DNA of 64,000 nt from Chitinophaga pinensis (GTDB lineage: Bacteria > Bacteroidota > Bacteroidia > UBA7662). A program made the position numbers and the translations under genes. Shown here one piece after another: positions 53,059-62,119 of the stretch. Location: the NCBI GenBank assembly GCA_945874665.1, contig CAMCHJ010000001.1, forward strand, positions 62,001 to 126,000, read 5' to 3'. The notes below the pieces were generated by a model, which was not told the origin of the DNA, did not search any database, and was given only the letters and a program-made list of their open reading frames with translations. Position 1 is the stretch's first letter, and the number at the start of each line of letters is the position of its first letter.

Positions 53059-53697
53059 GTGAACACCCCTCTTCAGCTGCAGCTTGAAAATGCACTGCGC
53101 CCATTTATGCCTGAACCAGCCTTGGGCTATGCTGCAGCCTTTTTGGTAGAGCACCGAGTGCAGCTCACGCTTACCAGGGGCAGGGCCACCAAGCTGGGCG
53201 ACTACCGCCACCCATGGCAGGGCAAAGGGCACCGCATTACGGTAAACCAAACGCTCAATAAGTATGCATTTGTGGTAACGCTCATCCACGAATTTGCGCA
53301 TCTGCTGGTATGGGAGCAGCATAAAAACAAGGTGAAGCCGCACGGCGACGAGTGGAAAAAGGTGTTTGTAACGCTGATGCAGCCGCTACTGCAACCAAGC
53401 ATTTTTCCCGGGGCGCTGCTGCCTGTATTGCTCAATTATTTGGCATCGCCCAAGGCCTCCAGCTGCTCTGACCCCGACTTACTGCGCTCCCTTTCGGCTT
53501 ATGACGCCCGTCCTGCGCATTTAAAACTATTAGAAGAACTGCCCGAGGGCGCTGTTTTCGCTAACCGACAAAACCGCATCTTTAAAAAACAAGAAAAGCG
53601 CCGTACTCGCTATCTCTGCACCGAGCTCGCCAGCGGCAAACAATACCTCATTCACCACTTGGCAGAGGTACGCGTTTCCCCACATAGCGCACAATGA
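53059..53697 (+). CDS. SprT-like zinc metalloprotein
   Basis: A 212-residue protein of the SprT-like family, related to the protease core of Spartan, which cuts proteins stuck to DNA. The zincin motif LIHEFAHLL is at 75-83 (His77, Glu78, His81), with a third ligand in KPHGDEW (near 94). Before it lies the KGHRITVNQTLNKYAF strand typical of Bacteroidota SprT. The GTG at 53059 is preferred over an upstream TTG that has no family match. The last 50 bases overlap the end of the convergent nhaC-like gene. Confidence 0.85.
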   Translation: MNTPLQLQLENALRPFMPEPALGYAAAFLVEHRVQLTLTRGRATKLGDYRHPWQGKGHRITVNQTLNKYAFVVTLIHEFAHLLVWEQHKNKVKPHGDEWKKVFVTLMQPLLQPSIFPGALLPVLLNYLASPKASSCSDPDLLRSLSAYDARPAHLKLLEELPEGAVFANRQNRIFKKQEKRRTRYLCTELASGKQYLIHHLAEVRVSPHSAQ

Positions 53698-55564
53698 GCC
53701 ACAAGGCTGTCAAGGCGAGCAAGTAACTTAGATATACAGGCATGCCAAAAGCAGCCGGAATGGTGCCAAACACAATGGCCACAACCCCTACCGTAAGTGC
53801 ATAGGGCAATTGCGTACGTACGTGGTCGATGTGGTGACAGCCCGAAGCCAAGGAGCTCAATATCGTAGTGTCGGAAATGGGTGAACAATGATCGCCGAGC
53901 ACACTGCCAGCCAATACGCAACTCACTACATTGTGGAAAATAGCCAAGGCCGCTTCGTGGTCCATGCCGGCCTCCATACACAGTTTCCAGCTAGCAGGCA
54001 GCATCAACGGATACAAAATGGCCATGGTACCCCAGCTTGACCCTGTGCTAAAGGCCACTACAGAAGCCAGAAGGAAGGTAATCACAGGAATCCAGCCGGG
54101 CCCTACATCCAGTGATAACAAGGCATTGGTAATGTACGTAGCCGTCTGCAGCTCTTTGGTAACAGTGGCCAGCACCCACGCCAAACTCAAAATCAAAATG
54201 GCGCCAATCATGGTTTTAAAACCTGTAAGGGCGGCTTCCACGCTTTTTTCGAGGGATAAACGGCGGCTGAGCAAACTTCCAAGCACCGCCACCAGCAAGC
54301 CAGCAAACGACCCCCAGAGCAACGCGGTGTATGAATTGGCGTTGCCAATAATCAGGGACAGGCGGCGGTAAAAAGGCAAACTGGTATCGTTCCATACGCT
54401 TTGGTCCCAACCGGTATGCACCAATCCCCAAATAACCACCCCAATCACCGTGAGCACCGGCAGCAATGCCAAGGCAGCCATGGGCTTGAGACCTGGTTCC
54501 ATTTGAAAAGCTCCAGCCTCACCGCTCAAATGCGCTTGTGCCTGCACCTCACCGGGCGGTTTAGCCCGGGCTTTGGTTTCGGCGGCCAGCATGGGGCCGT
54601 AATCGCGTTCTTGCTTAATTAAAATAAGCATAAAAAACAGCGTGAGGATGGGGTAAAAGGCATATGACAACGACCCTAAAAACACAGTGTAGGCATTTTC
54701 ATTCAGGCCCTCAATGCTGTTGATGCCGTCTTTGATGTAGCCCAACTCGGCCCCAATCCAGGTGGTGATAAATGCAATGGCCGCCACAGGAGCGGCAGTA
54801 GAATCGACCAAGTAGCTTAGTTTTTCGCGGGATATGCGCAGTTTATCGGTTACAGGGCGCATCGTATTGCCCACCAGCAAAGTGTTCGAATAATCGTCGA
54901 AAAAAATGGCGATGCCGAGAAGCCAAGTTACAAACTGACCAGATTGAGGGTTTTGCGCCCGCCTTGCGAGTATGTTTACCACCCCTTGCATGCCGCCATT
55001 TCGACTGATCACCGCTACCATCGCGCCAATCAACATCGAAAATACAATGATGGCTTGGTGGTCGGGTTCGCTGAGCGCTCCAATCAAATACGTATCCGCA
55101 AATTGCCTAATGGCAAACCAGAGGCCTGAAACCAGTCCGTATTGATACCCCCCAATCACCCATCCACCCAATAAAATGCCCGCCAACAGCGCAGAATACA
55201 CCTCCCTAAAAAGCAAAGCAATTAAAATGGCCAACAGTGGCGGCCAAATGCTCCAAGCAAGGGGAATGGGCAGGTAATAGCGCTCAAAAATCTGACCGCC
55301 GATTTGAACCCGCAAAGTAGTAGGGTCGCTGAGCGTTTGGGTAATACTGGCTTTACCCAACGCCACTGGCAACGTTTGCTGGTAGCCATTTACGAGCACT
55401 TCCACGCTGTCGGCCGAACCTAAATCTTCGATTTTTAGCTCAAAAGCCTGGTCCTGCATCACATGGCTTGGCCATTGGAGAGAGATTTGCGCGCTGCTTT
55501 GTACTGCCATCAGCAACATCAAGCCGCCCAACAGCAGCATCCAGCCAGTTTTTTGCCCTTTCAT
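53648..55564 (-). CDS. NhaC-family Na+/H+ antiporter with N-terminal secreted domain
   Basis: A 638-residue protein. A signal peptide (about 1-26, SSAQ) and a beta-rich domain of about 85 residues (SLQWPSHVMQDQAFELKIEDL onward) precede the NhaC-type antiporter core of about 12 membrane helices. The core includes FFDDYSNTLLVGNTMRP, VDSTAAPVAAIAF and the conserved SGSSWGTMAIL and LGDHCSPISDTTI motifs. The extra N-terminal domain would face the periplasm and is not part of classical NhaC. The ATG at 55564 gives a normal signal peptide; one 13 codons earlier would add a charged run in front of it. Confidence 0.86.
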   Translation of the reverse strand: MKGQKTGWMLLLGGLMLLMAVQSSAQISLQWPSHVMQDQAFELKIEDLGSADSVEVLVNGYQQTLPVALGKASITQTLSDPTTLRVQIGGQIFERYYLPIPLAWSIWPPLLAILIALLFREVYSALLAGILLGGWVIGGYQYGLVSGLWFAIRQFADTYLIGALSEPDHQAIIVFSMLIGAMVAVISRNGGMQGVVNILARRAQNPQSGQFVTWLLGIAIFFDDYSNTLLVGNTMRPVTDKLRISREKLSYLVDSTAAPVAAIAFITTWIGAELGYIKDGINSIEGLNENAYTVFLGSLSYAFYPILTLFFMLILIKQERDYGPMLAAETKARAKPPGEVQAQAHLSGEAGAFQMEPGLKPMAALALLPVLTVIGVVIWGLVHTGWDQSVWNDTSLPFYRRLSLIIGNANSYTALLWGSFAGLLVAVLGSLLSRRLSLEKSVEAALTGFKTMIGAILILSLAWVLATVTKELQTATYITNALLSLDVGPGWIPVITFLLASVVAFSTGSSWGTMAILYPLMLPASWKLCMEAGMDHEAALAIFHNVVSCVLAGSVLGDHCSPISDTTILSSLASGCHHIDHVRTQLPYALTVGVVAIVFGTIPAAFGMPVYLSYLLALTALWLIVRYVGKRVPLPSGE

Positions 55565-55638
55565 TAGCGCTAAACTAATAGAAAAAAATTTGGGTGCAGC
55601 CATGCATTTTTAAGCCGCTGAGGCTGAGCTGCCTCTCG

Positions 55639-55677
55639 CCAGCGCTTTTCTCAAAATTTGCAGAGAAAATACGCTGG
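55639..55677 (-). repeat. Long inverted repeat between nhaC and gcvP
   Basis: CCAGCG, one base, TTTTCTC (55639-55652) pairs with GAGAAAA, two bases, CGCTGG (55663-55677) around a ten-base loop. No T-run follows on either strand, so it is not a standard terminator. It may be an operator or mRNA structure. Confidence 0.5.
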
Positions 55678-55696
55678 CTTGCTGCGTTGAAAAGCT

Positions 55697-55704
55697 TAAT
55701 TTTG
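55697..55704 (+). promoter_or_regulatory. Bacteroidota-type -7 box (TAATTTTG) for gcvP
   Basis: Exact TAnnTTTG match, 59 bases before the gcvP ATG; no glycine riboswitch fold was seen in this leader. Confidence 0.45.
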
Positions 55705-55763
55705 CGCTGCTTTTCTAAACCTTTATGGCCTGAAAAGCATTGTTGTTTCAAACTTGTTATACA

Positions 55764-58637
55764 ATGAACCAAAGCATGGGAAGTACTGAATTTCAATCGC
55801 GCCACATCGGGCCGCATTCATCTGATTTACAGCATATGTTGGGCACGATCGGCGTTGAGAGTCTCGACACCTTAATCGAGCAAACCATTCCGGCCAACAT
55901 CCGCCGCCAAACGCCCATGCAAATGGCACCGGCCCTCAACGAGTTTGAGATGTTGAAGGCGCTGCGCCAGATGGCCAATAAAAATCAAGTTTATAAAAAT
56001 TATATCGGTCTCGGCTATTATGACGTGATTGTACCTGGGGTAATTCTCCGTAACATCCTCGAAAATCCAGGTTGGTACACCCAGTATACGCCTTACCAGG
56101 CCGAAATTGCGCAGGGTCGCCTCGAGGCACTCATCAATTTCCAAACTTTGGTATGCGACCTTACCGGCATGGAAATTGCCAACGCGAGTTTGCTCGACGA
56201 AGCTACAGCCGCTTCTGAAGCCATGCTCATGCTGCACAGCATGAAGGCTGCCGGCAAGGGCAATAAGTTTTTTGTTTCGGAGAAGTGTTTCCCGCAGACC
56301 AAAGCCGTGCTTGAAACCCGTGCCGAACCTTTGGGCATTGAGTTGGTGTATGGTTTGGTCGAAAATTTTGACTTTAACAACGACTTCTTTGGCGTTCTGT
56401 TCCAGTACCCCGATGGGTATGGTTGCGTACGCGACTATGTGGATTTTTGCAGCAAAGCCAAAACCAACGGCATTTATGTAGCGGTAGTGGCTGACTTGAT
56501 GAGCCTTGTATTGCTTACCGCTCCGGGTTCTTGGGGTGCCGACGTGGTGATTGGTTCGGCCCAACGTTTTGGGGTGCCAATGGGCTATGGTGGTCCACAC
56601 GCCGCCTTTTTCGCCACCCGCGACGAGTTCAAGCGCCAAATTCCGGGTCGCCTTATTGGTGTTTCGGTAGATGCACAAGGCCACATGGCCTACCGCATGG
56701 CGCTGCAAACCCGCGAACAGCACATCCGCCGCGAAAAAGCTACTTCTAACATTTGTACTGCCCAAGTGCTGCTCGCCATCATGGCCAGTATGTATGCCGT
56801 GTATCACGGTCCCGAAGGCCTACGTACCATCGCCAAGCGCATACACCGCCGCGCGAGCTTGCTCGACAAAGCACTGCGCCAGTTGGGCTTTAACCAAGTA
56901 AACGACCAGTATTTTGATACGCTGCAGGTGAAGCTGTCGGCCGAGGAGCTCGAAAAACTGCACAACATTGCAGATAGCAAGCAGTTGAATTTGAATTATT
57001 TTGTACCTGGACAAGTAGGTATTTCGGTGGACGAAACCACAACTGTGGCCGATGTAGCACAAATTGTGAGCGTTTTTGCGGCCATCACCAACGGAAAGCA
57101 GGTGCAGGTAGCTGAACTCGACCAGCAGGTAGAGGCCAACATCGCGACGAAATTCCTCCGCACCGATGCCATTTTGAATCACCCCGTATTTACCAAGCAC
57201 CACAGCGAGCACGAGATGCTGCGCTATATAAAATCGCTCGAGGCCAAAGATTTATCTCTGTGTCACAGCATGATTCCGTTAGGCTCTTGCACCATGAAAC
57301 TCAACGCTACCACCGAAATGGTACCTGTTACTTGGCCAGAGTTTGGCAACATCCACCCTTTTGCACCATTGGCACAAGCGCAGGGCTACAAACAGCTATT
57401 CGACGAGCTTACGGCCGACTTAAAAGAAGTAACAGGCTTTGCTGGCATCAGTTTGCAGCCCAACTCCGGTGCCCAAGGCGAGTACACCGGCTTGATGGTG
57501 ATTCGTGCTTATCACTTGAGCCGCGGTGATGACCACCGCAACATCGCCCTCATCCCTTCTTCGGCCCACGGCACCAACCCTGCCTCTGCCGTAATGGCGG
57601 GCATGAAAGTGGTAGTAGTGCGTTGCGACGATGATGGGAACATCGACATCGAAGACCTCCGCACCAAAGCCATCCAGCACAGCAATGAACTCAGTTGTTT
57701 GATGGTCACCTACCCTTCTACCCACGGCGTTTTTGAAGCCGGTATTGTAGAAATTTGCGAAATCATTCACCAGCATGGTGGCCAGGTTTACATGGATGGT
57801 GCCAATATGAATGCGCAAGTTGGCTTAACGTCGCCCGCCCTCATTGGCGCCGACGTATGTCACCTCAACCTCCACAAAACCTTTTGCATTCCGCATGGCG
57901 GCGGTGGTCCTGGCATGGGGCCCATCGGCGTAGCGCCACAATTGGTGCCGTTTTTACCCGGGCATCCCGTGGTAAACATTGGCAGCAAAACCGCTATGAA
58001 GCCTGTTTCGGCAGCTCCTTGGGGCAGTGCCAGCATCCTGCTTATTTCGTACACTTACAGCCGCATGATGGGTGCTGAGGGATTAACCGACGCCACGCGT
58101 TATGCCATTCTGAACGCCAATTACATCATGGCGCGCTTGCAGCCGGAGTTCCCGATTTTGTACACGGGTGCCAATGGCCGTTGTGCGCATGAAATGATTG
58201 TTGACCTGCGGCCATTCAAAAACACCGCCGGTGTTGAAGCCGAAGATGTAGCCAAGCGCTTGATGGATTATGGTTTCCATGCGCCTACAGTATCGTTCCC
58301 GGTGGCTGGCACCATGATGATTGAGCCAACCGAGTCGGAGAGTGTGTCGGAACTCGACCGTTTTTGCGAAGCCATGCTCAGCATCCGCGAAGAAATTCGG
58401 GAAATTGAAATGGGCTTGGCAGACCGCAACGACAACGTGCTCAAGCATGCACCGCATACCGCACGGGTATTGGTGGGAGATTGGGATCGCCCTTACAGCC
58501 GCGAAAAAGCCGTATTCCCAGCCAGTTGGGTGCTCCAAAACAAGTTTTGGCCTTCGGTTGGTCGCGTAAACAACACCTATGGCGACCGTAACTTGGTGTG
58601 TGTTTGTCCACCGATGGAGGCTTACGAAGAGGCGTAA
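55764..58637 (+). CDS. gcvP: Glycine dehydrogenase (decarboxylating), P protein
   Basis: A 957-residue PLP enzyme of the glycine cleavage system; it decarboxylates glycine and passes the aminomethyl group to the lipoyl H protein. It is the fused form with both halves. The N-terminal half starts [14 protein letters not shown]. The C-terminal half holds the PLP lysine in [16 protein letters not shown] (about 710-725) and [10 protein letters not shown]. Length matches E. coli GcvP (957). The ATG at 55764 gives the usual start; other in-frame codons lie just upstream. gcvT and gcvH are elsewhere. Confidence 0.97.
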   Translation: MNQSMGSTEFQSRHIGPHSSDLQHMLGTIGVESLDTLIEQTIPANIRRQTPMQMAPALNEFEMLKALRQMANKNQVYKNYIGLGYYDVIVPGVILRNILENPGWYTQYTPYQAEIAQGRLEALINFQTLVCDLTGMEIANASLLDEATAASEAMLMLHSMKAAGKGNKFFVSEKCFPQTKAVLETRAEPLGIELVYGLVENFDFNNDFFGVLFQYPDGYGCVRDYVDFCSKAKTNGIYVAVVADLMSLVLLTAPGSWGADVVIGSAQRFGVPMGYGGPHAAFFATRDEFKRQIPGRLIGVSVDAQGHMAYRMALQTREQHIRREKATSNICTAQVLLAIMASMYAVYHGPEGLRTIAKRIHRRASLLDKALRQLGFNQVNDQYFDTLQVKLSAEELEKLHNIADSKQLNLNYFVPGQVGISVDETTTVADVAQIVSVFAAITNGKQVQVAELDQQVEANIATKFLRTDAILNHPVFTKHHSEHEMLRYIKSLEAKDLSLCHSMIPLGSCTMKLNATTEMVPVTWPEFGNIHPFAPLAQAQGYKQLFDELTADLKEVTGFAGISLQPNSGAQGEYTGLMVIRAYHLSRGDDHRNIALIPSSAHGTNPASAVMAGMKVVVVRCDDDGNIDIEDLRTKAIQHSNELSCLMVTYPSTHGVFEAGIVEICEIIHQHGGQVYMDGANMNAQVGLTSPALIGADVCHLNLHKTFCIPHGGGGPGMGPIGVAPQLVPFLPGHPVVNIGSKTAMKPVSAAPWGSASILLISYTYSRMMGAEGLTDATRYAILNANYIMARLQPEFPILYTGANGRCAHEMIVDLRPFKNTAGVEAEDVAKRLMDYGFHAPTVSFPVAGTMMIEPTESESVSELDRFCEAMLSIREEIREIEMGLADRNDNVLKHAPHTARVLVGDWDRPYSREKAVFPASWVLQNKFWPSVGRVNNTYGDRNLVCVCPPMEAYEEA

Positions 58638-58662
58638 ATCACTAGAAAGATTGAATTTTTGA

Positions 58663-58702
58663 AGGCTTGAATATCCAATTATGCGGTATTCAGGCTTTTT
58701 TT
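58663..58702 (+). terminator. Rho-independent terminator of gcvP
   Basis: An 11-bp stem with two G-T pairs (AGGCTTGAATA with TATTCAGGCTT) and a seven-T run. Confidence 0.8.
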
Positions 58703-58775
58703 GTGCTTTTAGCACGCTTTTTTATTACAGTTTATTAAGATTTTGTAATTTGCAGTTTAAACTAAAAGAAAATAC

Positions 58776-60674
58776 ATGAAGAAGTTATTACTACTAGCCC
58801 TCATGGGCAGCGTGGCTTCTGCGACTTTCGCACAGCAAACAAAGCCATTGAGTGTTCGTGATGAACTCAAAACCAATGAGCCTTACGATTTTGGAACAAC
58901 GCGTCCAGTAAACAATGCTACTGAAAGCACCAGTACTTTGTGGTCGCAAAACTTTACTGCGCCAGTAACGGGCGTGAGTATCGTTCGTGGAAGTGGTGGC
59001 GCCGGCAGCACTCCTTGGCAAATTGTATCTACTCAGCCAGGAAACCTGAGCAGTCAAGGCTTTCCAGCCATTGCCTCTGGTTCTGGAGCGCCTTTCGCTT
59101 TAATTAATTCAGACTCATTTGCAAATGGTACTCAAGACGACTATTTAGTTGTAAAAGTAGGAACGAGTTTGTCAGCCGCCACTGGCGTTGTATTGTCATG
59201 GCAGCAGTATTTCCGCCGTTTCCAAGAAACACATAAAGTAGAAGTTAGTAATGACTCTACTACCTGGACTACTGTTTATAACTCTTCGATCAGCATTCCA
59301 GTAAACACTACCATTGCCAACCCTACCACGGTAAGCGTTAATATTTCATCGGTTGCCGCTGGTCAAGCCAATGTATGGATTCGCTTCCATTATGTAGGTG
59401 CATGGGACTGGTTTTGGGCTGTTGACAACATCGCTTTAGTTGAGCCGCCTGCGAACGACCTTATTCTTGAGGATTACGCCGTTGGTTTCCAAGATTTACT
59501 AGGCTTTTACGGTCAATTTCCTGTTTCTCAGTTGAACGACTCTTTATCTACTTCAGCTGCGGTTTACAACTTTGGCAGAAATACCCAAACAACTGCACGT
59601 TTGAACACGCGCATTACTCGCGGTTCAACTACACTTTTCAATAACAATTCTGCAAACTTTACCATCTTAAGCAATGCTCGTGACACGGTAAGTTCTACAG
59701 CAAACTTCCCAATGGAAGGATTAACCATTGGTGCTCATAACTTGATTATTGACATGAGGATGGACTCTGTGGATGCTAATCCTAATGACGACAGCGTTTC
59801 ATTGCCATTTGCCGTAACAGACTCGATTTTTGGAGCCATTACAACTTCGGCAACCCGCTCTACAACTTTGGGTACTTCATCCTTTACAGGAAATGCCGAT
59901 GGCTTTATTGCTGCAGGTCTTTTTGAGATAAGCAATGTGGACACCATCACTGCCATACGCGTTCGCTTAGGAAGCACTTCAGTAGCAGGTGGTATCATTA
60001 CAGCTGCAGTACGTGATACCAACGGATTAGCTAACGCTGAATATGCGAATGCCTTTTCATTCGCCCCGTTGATTTCAAGTCAGGACTACACCCTAACCGC
60101 CGCAGATATTACTGCTGGTTTTGTAGATATTGACATTCCTAGAACTTTGTTTGGAACCCCACAGGATCTGATTTTACAGCCAGGTGCTTATTATGCTTCT
60201 GCAGAACTAATCAGCAACAACGGAGCATCACACATTCGCATCATTGATGATTTGACTTATGATAAGTTTATTCAGCCTTACCAGTCAATCATTTTTCTCC
60301 CAACGCCTCCAGGTGCAGCCGCTCGTTGGTACACCAACGGTACTGCCATCGGCGTTAGCGCTGTACTTGGCGATACTCGTCGACTTGGTTTGAGTGTAAA
60401 TGAATTCAATAACAACGTAGCCATGAAGCGGGTTTATCCAAACCCTGCTAAGGACGAGGTTAATGTAAGCTACCAGTTGAACAAGGCTTCTGAAGTTATC
60501 ATTACCATCCGCGACATCGCTGGCCGTACTGTGATGCAATCGAACGAAGGCTTCCAGTTTGAGGGTGCTCAAAAAGCGACTTTAACTTTAGCTGGCTTAA
60601 ATTCAGGCATGTACTTTGTAGAACTCAATGCTGGTGGTGCCATTGCACAACAGAAATTGATTATCTCAAAATAA
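58776..60674 (+). CDS. Secreted protein with T9SS C-terminal sorting domain
   Basis: A 632-residue exported protein: signal peptide (about 1-19, TFAQ), then a jelly-roll-like domain of the choice-of-anchor J type (about 50-230, with YFRRFQETHKVEVSNDSTTW and DWFWAVDNIALVE). Ig-like or Ser/Thr-rich linkers follow. The type A sorting domain at the end (about 550-632) contains RVYPNPAKDEVNVSYQL, IRDIAGRTVM and GLNSGMYFVEL. It should be released or bound at the cell surface after T9SS export. Its binding target is unknown. It is a single-gene unit. Confidence 0.87.
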   Translation: MKKLLLLALMGSVASATFAQQTKPLSVRDELKTNEPYDFGTTRPVNNATESTSTLWSQNFTAPVTGVSIVRGSGGAGSTPWQIVSTQPGNLSSQGFPAIASGSGAPFALINSDSFANGTQDDYLVVKVGTSLSAATGVVLSWQQYFRRFQETHKVEVSNDSTTWTTVYNSSISIPVNTTIANPTTVSVNISSVAAGQANVWIRFHYVGAWDWFWAVDNIALVEPPANDLILEDYAVGFQDLLGFYGQFPVSQLNDSLSTSAAVYNFGRNTQTTARLNTRITRGSTTLFNNNSANFTILSNARDTVSSTANFPMEGLTIGAHNLIIDMRMDSVDANPNDDSVSLPFAVTDSIFGAITTSATRSTTLGTSSFTGNADGFIAAGLFEISNVDTITAIRVRLGSTSVAGGIITAAVRDTNGLANAEYANAFSFAPLISSQDYTLTAADITAGFVDIDIPRTLFGTPQDLILQPGAYYASAELISNNGASHIRIIDDLTYDKFIQPYQSIIFLPTPPGAAARWYTNGTAIGVSAVLGDTRRLGLSVNEFNNNVAMKRVYPNPAKDEVNVSYQLNKASEVIITIRDIAGRTVMQSNEGFQFEGAQKATLTLAGLNSGMYFVELNAGGAIAQQKLIISK

Positions 60675-60691
60675 ACGCTAAATCTGAAATG

Positions 60692-60720
60692 AAAAAGAGG
60701 GCTTAGGCCCTCTTTTTTTT
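60692..60720 (+). terminator. Rho-independent terminator of the T9SS protein gene
   Basis: An AAGAGGGC/GCCCTCTT-type stem with a four-base loop (TTAG) and eight Ts. Confidence 0.88.
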
Positions 60721-61021
60721 ACCACGTCATTTTGGATTTTCAAATGTACATCCCATTTCAGTAGCTAAAAGCTCCAAAAACATCATAACATAAAGCCAAT
60801 TTACTCCTGCCATTTGCTGCCGTTTATAGCAAAACAAGCATCGCTCAAGCACTGGTAACCTCTTTTGTAGCAACGTTCATAACGACGCTGCAGACCACAA
60901 CGCTTTCCATCCTTTGGCTGGGGTTAAAAGCGAATGGCATCGGCAAACGTATTCAGGTTTGATGCTACTTGTTTAAGCGGTGCGTTTATGGGAAACAAAT
61001 AGGGTATCTTTCCTTTCTAGT
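60721..61021 (+). other. 300-base region without a recognised gene
   Basis: It follows one terminator and ends at a second one. Short open frames exist but none has coding character or a known motif. No tRNA, tmRNA, RNase P or SRP RNA signature is visible. A TATCTTTC box lies near 61005. A small RNA ending at the 61022 hairpin is possible but unsupported. Confidence 0.4.
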
Positions 61022-61050
61022 GCCGGTGCTCCAAGGGTACCGGCTTTTTT
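61022..61050 (+). terminator. Terminator hairpin upstream of murB with no gene before it
   Basis: A 6-bp stem (GCCGGT 61022-61027 with ACCGGC 61039-61044) and six Ts. It stands 300 bases after the last gene's own terminator, so its transcript is unknown. Confidence 0.6.
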
Positions 61051-61075
61051 GTTGCCCACAACCACCATCTACCCT

Positions 61076-61083
61076 TATATTTG
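61076..61083 (+). promoter_or_regulatory. Bacteroidota-type -7 box (TATATTTG) immediately before murB
   Basis: Exact TAnnTTTG match ending four bases before the murB ATG; a TTG at 61052-61054 lies 21 bp upstream as a -33 candidate. Confidence 0.55.
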
Positions 61084-61087
61084 CGCT

Positions 61088-62119
61088 ATGCAGCTACACA
61101 AAGATTTCGACCTACGCCCACTCAATACCTTCGGCATTTCGGTTAAATGCAAATATTTAATCGAAATTGAGGAAGAAACGGAGTTGCCGCGCGCGGTTGA
61201 AATGGCCACGCATTTTGGCTATCCCTTTATGGTATTGGGCGGTGGCAGCAATATGCTTTTCACCGAAGATTACGAGGGCAGCATTTTATACATGCGCATT
61301 CCTGGCATTTCGGCAGAAACCCAAGGCGAAGAGGTGCTTGTTACGGCAGGTGCGGGCGTGGTGTGGCACGACTTGGTGCAGTATGCAGTGGCGCATGGCT
61401 ACGGCGGTCTCGAAAATTTAGCTTTGATTCCTGGTACGGTAGGTGCTTCGCCCATTCAAAACATTGGTGCGTATGGGGTAGAAGTGCAAGATATTTTTGA
61501 CAGCTTGCGGGGTTACCATTTGGAGCAAGGCTTTATGGAGTTTGACAAAAAAAGCTGTCATTTTGGTTATCGGCAGTCTATTTTTAAAGGCGCCCTTAAA
61601 GGCAAGTTCATTGTAACCCAGGTGCGTTTTCGCTTATCGACCCAACCCAATCTAAAATTGCATTATGGCGCCCTGCAAGACGCTCTGGCGCAACGCGGCT
61701 TGGTTAAACCTAGCATAGCGGAGGTAGCCGAGGTAGTAAGCAGTGTGCGGGTGAGCAAGCTGCCCGACCCCAGCAGCATTGGCAATGCCGGTAGTTTTTT
61801 CAAAAACCCCGAAATTCCAGAGGCGCAATTCCAGCGTTTAAAAATCGATTTTCCCGAAATGGTGGGCTATCCTGCTGGCGAAGGGGTGATCAAAGCCTCA
61901 GCAGCATGGCTCATTGAGTCGTGCGGGTGGAAAGGCAAAGTGATTGGCAATACTGGCACTTATGCTAAACACGCACTGGTGCTCGTAAATCACGGCCATG
62001 CCACAGGTAGCGATATTTGGGCATTGGCGCAGAGCATACAACGCTCGGTGCAGGAACGTTACGGCATTCATTTAGAGCCCGAGGTCAACATCATCGGGCG
62101 CATTCAGCTATCCAATTAA
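61088..62119 (+). CDS. murB: UDP-N-acetylmuramate dehydrogenase (UDP-N-acetylenolpyruvoylglucosamine reductase)
   Basis: A 343-residue FAD enzyme that reduces UDP-GlcNAc-enolpyruvate to UDP-MurNAc. Motifs are VLGGGSNMLFT (FAD, 56-66), LALIPGTVGASPIQNIGAYG, and the type I block FGYRQSIFK with its Tyr. The proton-donor Ser lies in GNAGSFFKNP (near 235), and the Glu in LEPEVNIIG at the end. The type I form (with Tyr and the extra loop) fits E. coli MurB. The ATG at 61088 starts the MQLHKDFDLRPLNTFG segment; the longer frame lacks family support. The last four bases overlap the convergent LD-carboxypeptidase gene. Confidence 0.95.
   Translation: MQLHKDFDLRPLNTFGISVKCKYLIEIEEETELPRAVEMATHFGYPFMVLGGGSNMLFTEDYEGSILYMRIPGISAETQGEEVLVTAGAGVVWHDLVQYAVAHGYGGLENLALIPGTVGASPIQNIGAYGVEVQDIFDSLRGYHLEQGFMEFDKKSCHFGYRQSIFKGALKGKFIVTQVRFRLSTQPNLKLHYGALQDALAQRGLVKPSIAEVAEVVSSVRVSKLPDPSSIGNAGSFFKNPEIPEAQFQRLKIDFPEMVGYPAGEGVIKASAAWLIESCGWKGKVIGNTGTYAKHALVLVNHGHATGSDIWALAQSIQRSVQERYGIHLEPEVNIIGRIQLSN

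Noticed and set aside
55604-55763. Glycine riboswitch upstream of gcvP
   Set aside because: The leader is short and shows no aptamer-like repeated pattern; only an inverted repeat and a -7 box are visible.
55872-56807. Long open frame of 311 codons on the minus strand inside gcvP
   Set aside because: It lies wholly within the gcvP coding sequence, has no family motif, and arises from the codon pattern of the real gene.
60969-61160. Short open frame overlapping the murB start
   Set aside because: It has no promoter of its own, no motif, and most of it lies in a shifted frame of murB.
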